Source of the DNA: an uncultured Methanobrevibacter sp.
Lineage (GTDB): Archaea; Methanobacteriota; Methanobacteria; Methanobacteriales; Methanobacteriaceae
Direction of reading: 5' to 3'
NCBI GenBank assembly: GCA_900320955.1
Contig: ONUN01000037.1
Span: forward strand, 1 to 32,234
Length of the DNA: 32,234 nucleotides
Notes under the pieces: model-generated
What the model was told of the DNA's origin: nothing
The model's input: the letters and a program-made list of their open reading frames with translations, nothing else
Databases searched by the model: none
Program-made: the position numbers and the translations under genes
Shown: positions 8,170-15,838 of the stretch, one piece after another
Layout of the letters: each line of letters begins with the position of its first letter
Numbering within the stretch: position 1 is the first letter of the stretch

Positions 8170-8847
8170 TTATTTCCATTGCTTTTCCTTACGTATGGAA
8201 ATAAAATCCATGATGAAAATAGCTATAAATGCTATGATAATAATGACTATTACATAATAGGAAGCTTCTCCCATATTACCTGCAGCCACTTCAGAATAAA
8301 CGGCCATAGGGAGTGTTCTAGTTTCTCCAGCAATATTACCCGCAAGCATAGCAGTGGCGCCAAATTCACCCAATCCACGTGCATAAGCAAGAATTCCTCC
8401 ACTGATAATTCCAGGCAATGCATTTGCAAATAAAACTTTCCAAAAAATTTTCCATTCAGACATTCCCAAGGTACGTCCTGCATCCAGCAAGTTAGAATCA
8501 ACCTGTTCAAATGCACCCCTTGCGGAACGATACATTAAAGGAAAAGACATGACGACTGCTGCAATAACTGTTGCCCACCATGAAAAAGCTATTTTAAAAG
8601 CAAAAAAGTCTATAAAAAACTTTCCAATAGGTCCCCTAACACCAAAAGAATATAATAAAAAGAATCCCACTACAGTAGGAGGTAATACCAGAGGTAATGT
8701 AAAAATCCCATCAAGTACAATTTTTGCAGTGTCGTTTTTAATCTTAACAAGAACCCAAGCCACAATCAAACCTAAAAAAAAGGTTATAAGAATTGATAAA
8801 CTTGCAGTTTTCATTGAGATTCCGATAGGGGACCAATCCATCGCCAT
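8170..8847 (-). CDS. modB: Molybdate/tungstate ABC transporter permease
   Basis: This inner-membrane permease of about 225 residues has five or six helices. It carries the EAA-type coupling loop for the ATPase: DAGRTLGMSEWKIFWKVLFANALPGIISGG, seen here as AGRTLGMSEWKIFWKV followed by LPGIISG. The motif ARGLGEFGATAMLAGNI is typical of ModB. Two in-frame ATG codons compete, at 8853 and 8847. I chose 8847 because GAGGAG stands about eight bases upstream of it, while it nearly touches the earlier one. The gene sits between modA and modC in the same direction. Confidence 0.92.
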   Translation of the reverse strand: MAMDWSPIGISMKTASLSILITFFLGLIVAWVLVKIKNDTAKIVLDGIFTLPLVLPPTVVGFFLLYSFGVRGPIGKFFIDFFAFKIAFSWWATVIAAVVMSFPLMYRSARGAFEQVDSNLLDAGRTLGMSEWKIFWKVLFANALPGIISGGILAYARGLGEFGATAMLAGNIAGETRTLPMAVYSEVAAGNMGEASYYVIVIIIIAFIAIFIMDFISIRKEKQWK

Positions 8848-8901
8848 GTTCATATCTCCTCAATTATTACTAATTATTCAACAGAATAATCTATACTAAA
8901 C

Positions 8902-9729
8902 CTATCCATGGATAGTAAAACCATAATCAACAAATACATCTTTAGCTTCTTTAGTTTGTAAGAAGTCAACAAATGCGTGTGCACCATCAGGATTTGATGA
9001 ATTTGAAAGAACAGCTACAGGATAGATAACTGGAGTTTTTAAAGAACCTTCAGGAGCTTCGCAAACTACTTTAACATTTTCATCAGATTTAGCATCAGTA
9101 GCATATACAATACCACAGTCAGCAGATCCTTGAGATACTTGGTTCAATACTGCAGTTACATCAGTACCTAATGATAGTTTAGATTCAACATCTCCCCAAA
9201 TACCAGTATTGTTCAATACTTCTTTAGCATATTGTCCAGCAGGTACGGATTCAGGATCACCGATAGCAATTTTACCATTTACATTTTTCAAATCATCAAA
9301 TGAAGATATATTATTCTTTGAGTCTTTTGGTACAATTAAAACAACCTTGTTTTCTAAAGATTGAACATTGGTTTTATTATCAACCAAATTTTCTTTTGCT
9401 AAAGCATTCATCTGTTTGTTTGCAGCAGACATAAATACATCCGCTTTTAAACCATTTTCAATTTGAGTTTGTAAATCCCCACTTGAAGCATAAGTAGGTG
9501 TAACTTTCACTCCAGGATATTTTTTTTCAAACATTGGAATTAAATCCTTATCAAAAGCGTTTTTTAAACTTGCAGCAGCAGCAAGCTTAATTTCGCCAGT
9601 TACATTGCCCTGATTAGCATTAGAATCATTGCTACCAGAGTCAAACAAACCTGCAGCACATGAACCTACGCCCACAGCAACTATTAAAGCTATAATAGCT
9701 ATAAATAACACTTTTTTCATAGATTTCAT
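8902..9729 (-). CDS. modA: Molybdate/tungstate-binding lipoprotein
   Basis: The extracellular binding protein delivers the oxyanion to ModB. A hydrophobic signal (about residues 5-23) ends in a lipobox-like VGSC, so Cys24 is a likely lipid anchor. The mature part begins with GEIKLAAAASLKNAF and has TYASSGDLQTQIENG, ADVFMSAANKQM, IAIGDPESVPAGQYAKEVL and DCGIVYATDA, all typical of ModA and of its oxyanion-binding serines. It resembles ModA more than the archaeal WtpA form. The start follows AAGGAGATAGACT. It is the first gene of modABC, so the regulatory region lies to its right. Confidence 0.92.
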   Translation of the reverse strand: MKSMKKVLFIAIIALIVAVGVGSCAAGLFDSGSNDSNANQGNVTGEIKLAAAASLKNAFDKDLIPMFEKKYPGVKVTPTYASSGDLQTQIENGLKADVFMSAANKQMNALAKENLVDNKTNVQSLENKVVLIVPKDSKNNISSFDDLKNVNGKIAIGDPESVPAGQYAKEVLNNTGIWGDVESKLSLGTDVTAVLNQVSQGSADCGIVYATDAKSDENVKVVCEAPEGSLKTPVIYPVAVLSNSSNPDGAHAFVDFLQTKEAKDVFVDYGFTIHG

Positions 9730-9860
9730 AGTCTATCTCCTTTTTAAATATATTTACGCAAAACACTATCAGACATTAACTACAATAATCAAAGATTAAT
9801 AAAAAGAACGATTTTGCATGATGATATGTATTCAAACATCCAAAATAAATTAATCTGCTT

Positions 9861-9874
9861 TACAGTGAACTGTA
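9861..9874. promoter_or_regulatory. Operator-like inverted repeat upstream of modABC
   Basis: TACAGT-GA-ACTGTA is a perfect six-base inverted repeat with a two-base spacer. On the minus strand it lies about 25 bases downstream of a TATA-like TTTATAAT (9893-9900), so it would overlap the modA transcription start. That is a usual place for a repressor site. The repressor is unknown. Confidence 0.45.
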
Positions 9875-9892
9875 GACAGACAGATAAACTAC

Positions 9893-9900
9893 ATTATAAA
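9893..9900 (-). promoter_or_regulatory. Possible TATA box for modABC
   Basis: On the minus strand this reads TTTATAAT. A start site about 25-30 bases downstream would give a leader of about 140 bases before modA. A second TATA-like run at 9744-9756 is too close to the modA start to serve unless the transcript lacks a leader. Confidence 0.35.
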
Positions 9901-10350
9901 TTGAACCAGATTATATTCAATTTAATAATGTCTTCCCCCATTCATTCCACCAATCTGAAATTACAACTTAAATATCATGAGTAGCAATACTATATAACTT
10001 AAAAATGATATATAAATATTTTCATATCGATAAAGAAATTATTTAAAATTATGTGATTTTTTCAAATTCAACATAAAAACATAAAGAATTTCGTTATAAA
10101 TCTGAATTAATAACTAATATGATTTTTAACAACATGAATATAAAAGTTTTGTTATGAAATATTCAAATAAATAGCATATCGAAAAAATAAACTCGAACAA
10201 GAATTGTTTAATTTAAATATAACTGAAAAATATACAAAATCACGAATTATAACTGATTAATCATCAAAAGTCATCACATCGAAAAATAATTGAAATCAAC
10301 ATCACAACTATTTAATAATAATTAAACAAATATTTAAGAGAGGTGTTTAA

Positions 10351-10755
10351 ATGTCAATTGAAAAAATCGATGAAATTTTAACAAAAGCAGAAGTATTCTA
10401 CTTATCAACTGTAGATGGAGAAAAACCAAAAGTAAGACCATTAGGTTTCCACCTGTTATATGAAGACAAAATTTACTTTGGAGTGGGAACATTCAAAGAA
10501 GTTTACAAACAAATGGAAGTAAATCCAAATGTTGAAATAGCAACATGGGATGGAGAACACTTTTTAAGATATTATGGAACTGCAGATTTAACTAAAAATG
10601 AAGCAGTTGTTGAAAAAGCATTTGAACTCATGCCGGAAATCGCCGATGTTTACAAAGCAAACGGCTGGGAAATGGGAGTCTTTTTCTTAAACAACGCCAC
10701 AGCCGAAATAAGAAATATGATGGAAATTGAAGAAAGTTATGAATTTAAGTATTAA
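10351..10755 (+). CDS. Pyridoxamine 5'-phosphate oxidase-like FMN-binding protein
   Basis: The 134-residue protein has the split-barrel flavin fold: a helix, then AEVFYLSTVDGEKPKVRPLGF, then KIYFGVGTFKEVYKQMEVNPNVEIATW. These match small FMN-binding proteins of anaerobes in the pyridoxamine-phosphate-oxidase-like superfamily. It should be a cytoplasmic dimer with flavin between subunits, but substrate and partner are unknown and true pyridoxamine oxidase activity is unlikely. GAGAGGTGTTTAA precedes the ATG. It is a single-gene unit that ends in a strong hairpin with a T tract. Confidence 0.85.
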   Translation: MSIEKIDEILTKAEVFYLSTVDGEKPKVRPLGFHLLYEDKIYFGVGTFKEVYKQMEVNPNVEIATWDGEHFLRYYGTADLTKNEAVVEKAFELMPEIADVYKANGWEMGVFFLNNATAEIRNMMEIEESYEFKY

Positions 10756-10784
10756 TGTCAAACATTAATACTCAAACTTTTTTT
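10748..10784. terminator. Strong hairpin with T tract between the FMN-barrel gene and the glutamate-synthase-like gene
   Basis: AGTATTAATGT and ACATTAATACT form a perfect 11-base inverted repeat (10748-10772) with the loop CAA. A seven-base T run follows on the plus strand, just before the stop of the opposite gene. The stop codon of the FMN-barrel gene is inside the left arm. Confidence 0.7.
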
Positions 10785-12168
10785 AAACATGTCTAATATC
10801 CGTATAATTCGAAATTTCAGAATTTATTGTGCACAAATCACCAATATTCAAATCATGAACATCATCATGTCCAGTAATTCTTGCAAAGGTTTTTAACTCT
10901 TCAGTTGAAACTCTTAAATAATTTTCAACCCTTTTTGCAGCAGTTTCTATTTTCAATCTTTTTCTCAATTCATCATCCTGAGTTGCAACACCAACAGGGC
11001 AATCTCCAGTATCACAAATTCTATATTGCTGGCAAGCAGCTGCAATCATGGCTCCGGTTCCAATAGCTACTGCATTAGCACCCATAGCCAAAGCTTTAGC
11101 AAAATCCGAAGAAACTCTTAAACCACCAGTAATAGTCAAATCAATTTCTGAATTATGATCATCCAAAAATTTGCGAGCTCTTGAAAGAGCATAAATTGTA
11201 GGAACAGAAGTGGAATCTCTAACTAACTGAGGACTTGCACCGGTCGAACCACCCCTCCCATCAATAGTAATGAAATCCGGCTCTGCATATAATACATGTT
11301 CCAAATCATCTTCAATATGGCCTGCAGCAAATTTTAAACCAATTGGCCTTCCTTTAGAACAATGCCTTAAATCATCAACCAACTCCTTTAAATCATCTTT
11401 TGTTGAAATTCCAGGAATTGTTGCAGGTGAATGAATATCCTCACCAATAGGTTTTCCTCTAACATTTGCAATTTCAGAGGTTACCTTTTCGCCTTGAAGC
11501 TGACCGCCTAGACCAGGTTTTGTAGATTGACCTATTTTTATTTCAATTGCATCGGCATTTTTTAGATTATCTTCTGTAGCTGAATATTTGTTAGGAACAT
11601 ATTCAAAGATATATCTATAAGCATTATCCATTTCTTCGACTAAAATTCCGCCCTCGCCACTGCATTGGGCTGTTTTTATAGCTGCACTTCCCTTTGCTAG
11701 AGCTATTTTTGTTTCACGAGACAAAGCACCAAAGGACATGTGGGTGATATAAATAGGACTTTCAATGATTAAAGGTTTTTTAGCATTTTTTCCAATTATT
11801 GTTTGGGTATTGACTTCAACATCACATTCCAACGGCTGTGGATTTAACTGACAGCCCAAAAGCAAAATATCATCCCAATTAGGCATTGGAAAATCAGTAT
11901 ACATTGCTGCAACAATGCTTTCACCCATTATTGCCATTTGATGGATTGCATCCATTTGCCTTATATCCTTATCGCTTTTTGCAAAATTCTTATCGTATGC
12001 AAGCTCCAAACTTTTCACATCAGGATTTTCAGTTGATTTTGAGTTTTCAACTTCAACAAACTTGGAAATGTCCTGTTTACAAATAGGACATTTGTCCAAA
12101 TCGTTTAATAAGACTCCTGTTGCTTCTTCATTGTGTATATGGCCACAAATAGTACATTTGTATATCAT
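10783..12168 (-). CDS. Glutamate-synthase-like FMN-binding domain protein with N-terminal rubredoxin-like zinc/iron site
   Basis: The first 45 residues form a rubredoxin-like knuckle (YKCTICGHIHNE and DKCPICKQDI). The rest matches the FMN and iron-sulfur domain of the glutamate synthase large subunit: ITHMSFGALSRETKIALAKG, GQSTKPGLGGQL, HSPATIPGISTKDDL, TIDGRGGSTGASPQLVRDS, and the cluster region CQQYRICDTGDCPVGVATQDDELRKR. There is no amidotransferase domain, as in other archaeal stand-alone forms. It could make glutamate or be another FMN oxidoreductase. I chose the ATG at 12168 because an upstream TTG at 12177 has no ribosome-binding site and lies in the likely leader. An obvious gltA-type partner is not next to it. 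Confidence 0.85.
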   Translation of the reverse strand: MIYKCTICGHIHNEEATGVLLNDLDKCPICKQDISKFVEVENSKSTENPDVKSLELAYDKNFAKSDKDIRQMDAIHQMAIMGESIVAAMYTDFPMPNWDDILLLGCQLNPQPLECDVEVNTQTIIGKNAKKPLIIESPIYITHMSFGALSRETKIALAKGSAAIKTAQCSGEGGILVEEMDNAYRYIFEYVPNKYSATEDNLKNADAIEIKIGQSTKPGLGGQLQGEKVTSEIANVRGKPIGEDIHSPATIPGISTKDDLKELVDDLRHCSKGRPIGLKFAAGHIEDDLEHVLYAEPDFITIDGRGGSTGASPQLVRDSTSVPTIYALSRARKFLDDHNSEIDLTITGGLRVSSDFAKALAMGANAVAIGTGAMIAAACQQYRICDTGDCPVGVATQDDELRKRLKIETAAKRVENYLRVSTEELKTFARITGHDDVHDLNIGDLCTINSEISNYTDIRHV

Positions 12169-12218
12169 GATAACCAACTCACTTGTTACTAAGTGAACTT
12201 AATAATATATAAACTTAG

Positions 12219-12938
12219 CTATTCGCAAATCTCATTTACAATAGCTACTGCATTAAGAGACCTTGGAAATCCAATATATGGCAACATCACAGTTATGGCA
12301 GAAATTAACTTTTCTTTATCATTGCCAACTGACAAGTTACCTTGAATATGGCCCCTGAGTTGGTTTTCACAACCTCCCAAAGTAGCAATGAACGTGAAAG
12401 TAATTAATTCCCTTTGCTGATCATTTAACCCATACCTTGTGTAAAAATCACCAAAACAATAACCTTCCAAAAATCTATTAAAGTGCTGCTGACCTTCAGG
12501 AGCAGAATCATTCATCATTTGAATCATTTCAGCCCCAAAATATCTTTCTTGAATTTCACGGCCAGATTTGTATCTGTTTTCAGTAGTGACAGTAGCCCCA
12601 TTATCCAATGGCATTTTAACACCATTATTGTCAAAAACTTTGATAACTACACCAAAGAAATTATGTGCACGACCAAATCCCACATAAGGAACAGACTGAT
12701 ATAGCAGTTCTTTAACTTCCCGAGGAGTTACATAATTATCCAAAGCAGAAATTAAAATCTTATGAAATGCCTTCGGAGATTGACATGCAATTAAACAAGC
12801 TAAAATCACCAAAACGGATTCTTTTTCAGTTAATGACGAATAATCAAATACCTCATCAAATGCAAAATTCTTAAAAATTTCATGAAATTCAGGGTCACTT
12901 TTTTCAATTCTTCCAAAATTGTCAAATAAATCATTCAT
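12219..12938 (-). CDS. Carboxymuconolactone decarboxylase-like protein (two fused CMD domains)
   Basis: The 239-residue protein contains two copies of the all-helical CMD/AhpD fold: one at about residues 25-115 (LTEKESVLVILACLIACQSPKAF to LYQSVPYVGFGRAHN) and one at about 145-239 (LNDQQRELITFTFIATLGGCENQLRGHI to MLPYIGFPRSLNA). The Cys-x-x-Cys pair of AhpD peroxidases is missing: the first domain has two cysteines four residues apart and the second has only one. A peroxidase role is therefore doubtful. Similar proteins in anaerobes are of unknown function. There is no Shine-Dalgarno sequence before the ATG, which suggests a leaderless transcript. Confidence 0.8.
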   Translation of the reverse strand: MNDLFDNFGRIEKSDPEFHEIFKNFAFDEVFDYSSLTEKESVLVILACLIACQSPKAFHKILISALDNYVTPREVKELLYQSVPYVGFGRAHNFFGVVIKVFDNNGVKMPLDNGATVTTENRYKSGREIQERYFGAEMIQMMNDSAPEGQQHFNRFLEGYCFGDFYTRYGLNDQQRELITFTFIATLGGCENQLRGHIQGNLSVGNDKEKLISAITVMLPYIGFPRSLNAVAIVNEICE

Positions 12939-13099
12939 ATAATTAATTTAAAAATTAAAAGTTAATATACTTTCTTTTTTATTCAATTACTGGATAAATA
13001 CATATTTTTTTCAAAAAAAAAGAACAAAAAATTATAACTAAACATAAAATATTTAACATTTAAATAGTAATAATATTAAAACTAATAACCGGTGATAAT

Positions 13100-13387
13100 T
13101 TGTTAGAACAATATTTACCATTCATTGGTTTAATTATATTTGGAAATATAGAAAACCTTATTTTAGCATCTCAAGGTGTTGTAAAAGGTGTTAATATTAA
13201 GATTTTAAGTGGATTAAGTATTATTATAGTAATATTATGGTTAATTATCGGAACAGTGGCAACAGAAGCTGCAATCCAATATGCAAATTACATTGAATTT
13301 ATTGGCGGACTTGCAATTTTTATATTGGGTGTAAAAGCAATCTATGATGCAGTAAAGCATATGAGATCAGTTAAAAGTGGTGAATAA
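13100..13387 (+). CDS. Small three-helix membrane protein, first of a tandem pair (half-transporter-like)
   Basis: The start is TTG, preceded by GGTGAT. The 95 residues hold three predicted helices (about 6-24, 33-52 and 64-85). The first contains GNIENLILASQG, which resembles the first-helix DN motif of TerC/CadD/MntP-type exporters of the LysE superfamily; the third has FIGGLAIFILGVKAI, like the last helix of each half of such proteins. Lysines are in the first loop and at the C-terminus, none in the second loop, which predicts N-terminus outside and C-terminus inside. About 60% of aligned residues match the next gene. Family assignment is inference from motifs; the substrate is unknown. 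Confidence 0.7.
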   Translation: MLEQYLPFIGLIIFGNIENLILASQGVVKGVNIKILSGLSIIIVILWLIIGTVATEAAIQYANYIEFIGGLAIFILGVKAIYDAVKHMRSVKSGE

Positions 13388-13388
13388 A

Positions 13389-13655
13389 ATGGTCGATTGG
13401 AAAGATTATGCGCCATTTAGTGGTTTGCTTATTTTTGGAAACATAGAAAACTTAATTTTGGCTTCTCAAGGTGCTGTAGCACATGTAAATCCATTCATTT
13501 TAGGCGGATTAAGTTTAATTGCAGTAGTAATCTGGTTATTACTTGGAACCTATGGAACTAAAGTTGCTATAAAATATGCGGATTACATTGAAATCATCGG
13601 TGGTCTCGCTATTATTATATTAGGTCTCCAATCCATGATGGCAATACTGAAATAA
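13389..13655 (+). CDS. Small three-helix membrane protein, second of a tandem pair (half-transporter-like)
   Basis: This paralogue of the preceding gene has 88 residues from an ATG with GGTGA six bases upstream; GTG codons at 13377 and 13380 are possible but would put the start inside the upstream gene. Only one base separates it from the stop of its partner. The GNIENLILASQG motif is identical. The first loop has no Lys or Arg, while the second loop has two Lys (TKVAIK), so the predicted topology is opposite to that of its partner: N-terminus inside, C-terminus outside. The two could form an antiparallel six-helix pair. It is followed by a hairpin and T tract. Confidence 0.7.
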   Translation: MVDWKDYAPFSGLLIFGNIENLILASQGAVAHVNPFILGGLSLIAVVIWLLLGTYGTKVAIKYADYIEIIGGLAIIILGLQSMMAILK

Positions 13656-13663
13656 TTAAAATT

Positions 13664-13697
13664 AGATTTTGGATGAATATCCATCATCTATTTTTTT
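13664..13697 (+). terminator. Hairpin and T tract after the tandem membrane-protein pair
   Basis: TGGAT and ATCCA (loop GAAT) form the top of a stem, and AGAT and ATCT extend it below a two-by-two mismatch. A run of seven T follows at once, then a run of A. Confidence 0.55.
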
Positions 13698-13827
13698 AAA
13701 AAAAAAAACATTTGAAAACTAACCCCATCCCAAATAGGATTATTAATCACACCACATATATTGTAATGCATTTTATTTATTTGAAAAATCTTTTTTTTGG
13801 CAAAAAATTACCGCACATGAAAAATTT

Positions 13828-13893
13828 GGAGTTATATAGAAATAACTCCTCCCAATAATATCAATTAAGAAAGAAAGCAATTTACTTTCTTTC
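13828..13893 (-). terminator. Two hairpins downstream of the symporter operon
   Basis: GAAAGAAAG and CTTTCTTTC (13869-13893, loop of seven) and GGAGTTAT and ATAACTCC (13828-13849, loop of six) are both perfect inverted repeats. They lie 14-80 bases after the stop of the small accessory gene on the minus strand. Neither has a long T tract next to it. One or both may protect or end the symporter mRNA. Confidence 0.4.
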
Positions 13894-13906
13894 CATTTGA
13901 ACTATT

Positions 13907-14017
13907 TTAATCTCCCTTATTCCAGTTTACAATACCATAAACAATACATAAAAGTGTGGACAATATGATTCCTACATAAACTCCCCAAATTAATGGGTCT
14001 TCAATTCCTAAAAACAT
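13907..14017 (-). CDS. Symporter small accessory protein (36 residues)
   Basis: This short gene starts at an ATG that shares one base with the stop codon of the symporter (TAATG), so its translation is probably coupled. The protein begins MFLGIEDPLIWGVYVG, continues as one hydrophobic helix (about residues 9-29) and ends YGIVNWNKGD. I recognise this pattern (a short N-terminal DP, a helix with LSTLLCIVYG and a conserved NWNKG end) as the small accessory protein found beside sodium:solute symporters in archaea and bacteria. It should sit in the membrane and assist the symporter. Its exact role is not known to me. Confidence 0.85.
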   Translation of the reverse strand: MFLGIEDPLIWGVYVGIILSTLLCIVYGIVNWNKGD

Positions 14018-15627
14018 TATGCATCACTTCCTTTATTGTCTATGTTTTTAAAAGCCTTATCAATTACTTCCTGAGCAGGCGGTTTTGTAATTAAACTTAC
14101 AACAATTGTAATTATTGCTGAAACTGGCACAGCTATTAACATTACATCAATAAAAGGCCATGGTGCAGCAGGAAGGATTGTATCAACTCCCAATATAAAC
14201 TTACATATTCCAAGACCAACCGCAGTCTTTTTGAATACGAATGCTAACCAGAACAAACTAACAAGTGTTCCAGACACAATTCCTGCAATAGCTCCAAGAC
14301 GAGTAATTCCTTTCCAATAGAGCGCACCTAAAAATACAGGCAGGAATGCTGCAGCACAGATTTCGAAAAATAGGCTGGTTCCAAGTGCAACAACACTTCC
14401 CGGAAGTGAAAATGCCATTACCAATGCCAAAATAATTGCTATTAAAATACCTATCCTTGAAATTGAGACTTGGTCCATTTTTTGTTTTGATATATCCCTT
14501 AAAGTGTGATATATGTCCACACCAAATGCTGTACCTTGTGTATGCAATTGTGAGGATATTGTTGACATTGCAGCTGCGATTAAAGATAGCAGGAAAATAT
14601 AAACAAACCATTCAGGCAGTGCCATGGTAATGAATGTTGGAATGATTTTATCAATGTTTCCTCCAACCACATCCACTGCAATCTTACCTAACTTATCCAT
14701 GAAATATACATTTGAAAGAGAACCTACGATATATGCAGTAGTTGGCATAATCGCAATGAATATTCCTCCAATTAAAACAGATCTGTTTAATTCCTTGTCT
14801 GATTTAACAGTCATGAATCTTACAATCAATGAAGGTTGTGCTAATACCCCAATACCTACACCAATTAATGTTGAAGACACTAATGACCACCAGAACGGAG
14901 TTCCAAATTCTGGGAAGGATGTCCAACCAGTTCCACCCGTAGCCAAAGCATCGGCAGGATATAGATTACCCATATTCGTTAAAGCAGTATTTGCAGTGTC
15001 GACTCCTCCAAGCAACCAATATACAAATACAAGTAAAAACAACATTGCAACAACCATAATTGTTCCTTGCAAAGCATCAGTATACATTACACCACGAATT
15101 CCACCAAACAACACATAGAATGTGATAATAACGGACAATATTAAAAGAGCAATACTAAAATCAATTAACAAGGAAGATTCTAAAAATCTTGCAGCTCCAA
15201 TCAATACTACTGCAGCATAAATAGGCATTGCACAAAAAATAATTAATCCTGAAACAGATTGAATAAATTTAGAGTCAAAACGTTTTCCTAAAAACTCAGG
15301 AAAAGTCAGAGATTCTAATGCATGACCCATACGACGAGTTCTTTTTCCTAAAAATACAAATGCTATGAATACACCAATAATAATATTTAAGAATGCCAAC
15401 CATAAAACACTCATACCATATTGCCCTGCAACTCCCCCAAAACCAACAATAGCTGCTGTTGAAATAAAAGTTGCCCCATAACTCATTGCCATGATAAAGG
15501 GATGTGTATCCTTACCAGCTATCATAAAATCTTCAGAGGAATTAGTCTTTTTGTATGCATAATAACCTACAAAAACTAAAGCAAATATGTAAATTATAAA
15601 TACAATTGCTAAAATCATTACGTCCAT
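14017..15627 (-). CDS. Sodium:solute symporter (SSS family)
   Basis: The 536-residue protein has the 13 or so membrane helices of the SSS fold. Typical parts are the first helix followed by YYAYKKTNSSEDFMIAGK, then MSYGATFISTAAIVGFGG (sodium site region), LTFPEFLGKRF, FYVLFGGIRGVMYTDALQG and the later SLIAAAMSTISSQLHTQGTAF. The last is the usual sodium-binding Ser region of helix 8. GAGGTAATTATTT precedes the ATG. It is followed by its accessory protein and shares an upstream region with the aryl-CoA ligase gene. The substrate is not shown by the sequence. Its place suggests an aryl acid or aromatic amino acid as one possibility; acetate, proline or pantothenate types are alternatives. Confidence 0.9.
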   Translation of the reverse strand: MDVMILAIVFIIYIFALVFVGYYAYKKTNSSEDFMIAGKDTHPFIMAMSYGATFISTAAIVGFGGVAGQYGMSVLWLAFLNIIIGVFIAFVFLGKRTRRMGHALESLTFPEFLGKRFDSKFIQSVSGLIIFCAMPIYAAVVLIGAARFLESSLLIDFSIALLILSVIITFYVLFGGIRGVMYTDALQGTIMVVAMLFLLVFVYWLLGGVDTANTALTNMGNLYPADALATGGTGWTSFPEFGTPFWWSLVSSTLIGVGIGVLAQPSLIVRFMTVKSDKELNRSVLIGGIFIAIMPTTAYIVGSLSNVYFMDKLGKIAVDVVGGNIDKIIPTFITMALPEWFVYIFLLSLIAAAMSTISSQLHTQGTAFGVDIYHTLRDISKQKMDQVSISRIGILIAIILALVMAFSLPGSVVALGTSLFFEICAAAFLPVFLGALYWKGITRLGAIAGIVSGTLVSLFWLAFVFKKTAVGLGICKFILGVDTILPAAPWPFIDVMLIAVPVSAIITIVVSLITKPPAQEVIDKAFKNIDNKGSDA

Positions 15628-15712
15628 AAATAATTACCTCTATAAAAAAATAATATTTAACTATAACATATTATTTATATACTATTAAATAATATATAAA
15701 TATTAGCATAAA

Positions 15713-15744
15713 TATACATCCATGTACATTAATGTACATCATAT
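15713..15744. promoter_or_regulatory. Two TGTACA (TRP-box-like) elements in helical phase between symporter and aryl-CoA ligase genes
   Basis: The palindrome ATGTACATTAATGTACAT (15722-15739) holds two TGTACA hexamers whose centres are ten bases apart. A third, weaker repeat lies to the left, so the region reads as three ten-base units TACATCCATG, TACATTAATG, TACATCATAT. TGTACA is the consensus I recall for the TRP box bound by TrpY, the tryptophan-sensing repressor of Methanothermobacter. TATA-like runs for the leftward symporter (about 15672-15700) lie close by. Confidence 0.5.
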
Positions 15745-15838
15745 AATTTGCTTAACAAATATAAAAAAATAAACAAAATTATAAATTTTTATATTATTAC
15801 CCACTAATATTAAACATATTAAAATAAATAGGGATATT

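Larger units (their letters stand above)
9730..10350. other. 621-bp non-coding, very AT-rich gap between modA and an FMN-barrel gene
   Basis: I see no convincing gene, tRNA or structured RNA here. It holds the divergent promoters of modABC (leftward) and the FMN-barrel gene (rightward), a near-perfect operator-like inverted repeat at 9861-9874, and three similar elements of the form CAYATCGA followed by an A-rich run at 10023, 10175 and 10275. The GAGAGGTG ribosome-binding site of the right-hand gene lies at its right edge. Confidence 0.6.

Noticed and set aside
14258-15118. Long open frames in other frames and on the other strand of the symporter gene
   Set aside because: Their translations are low-complexity by-products of a hydrophobic AT-rich gene. 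The symporter frame has full family motifs.
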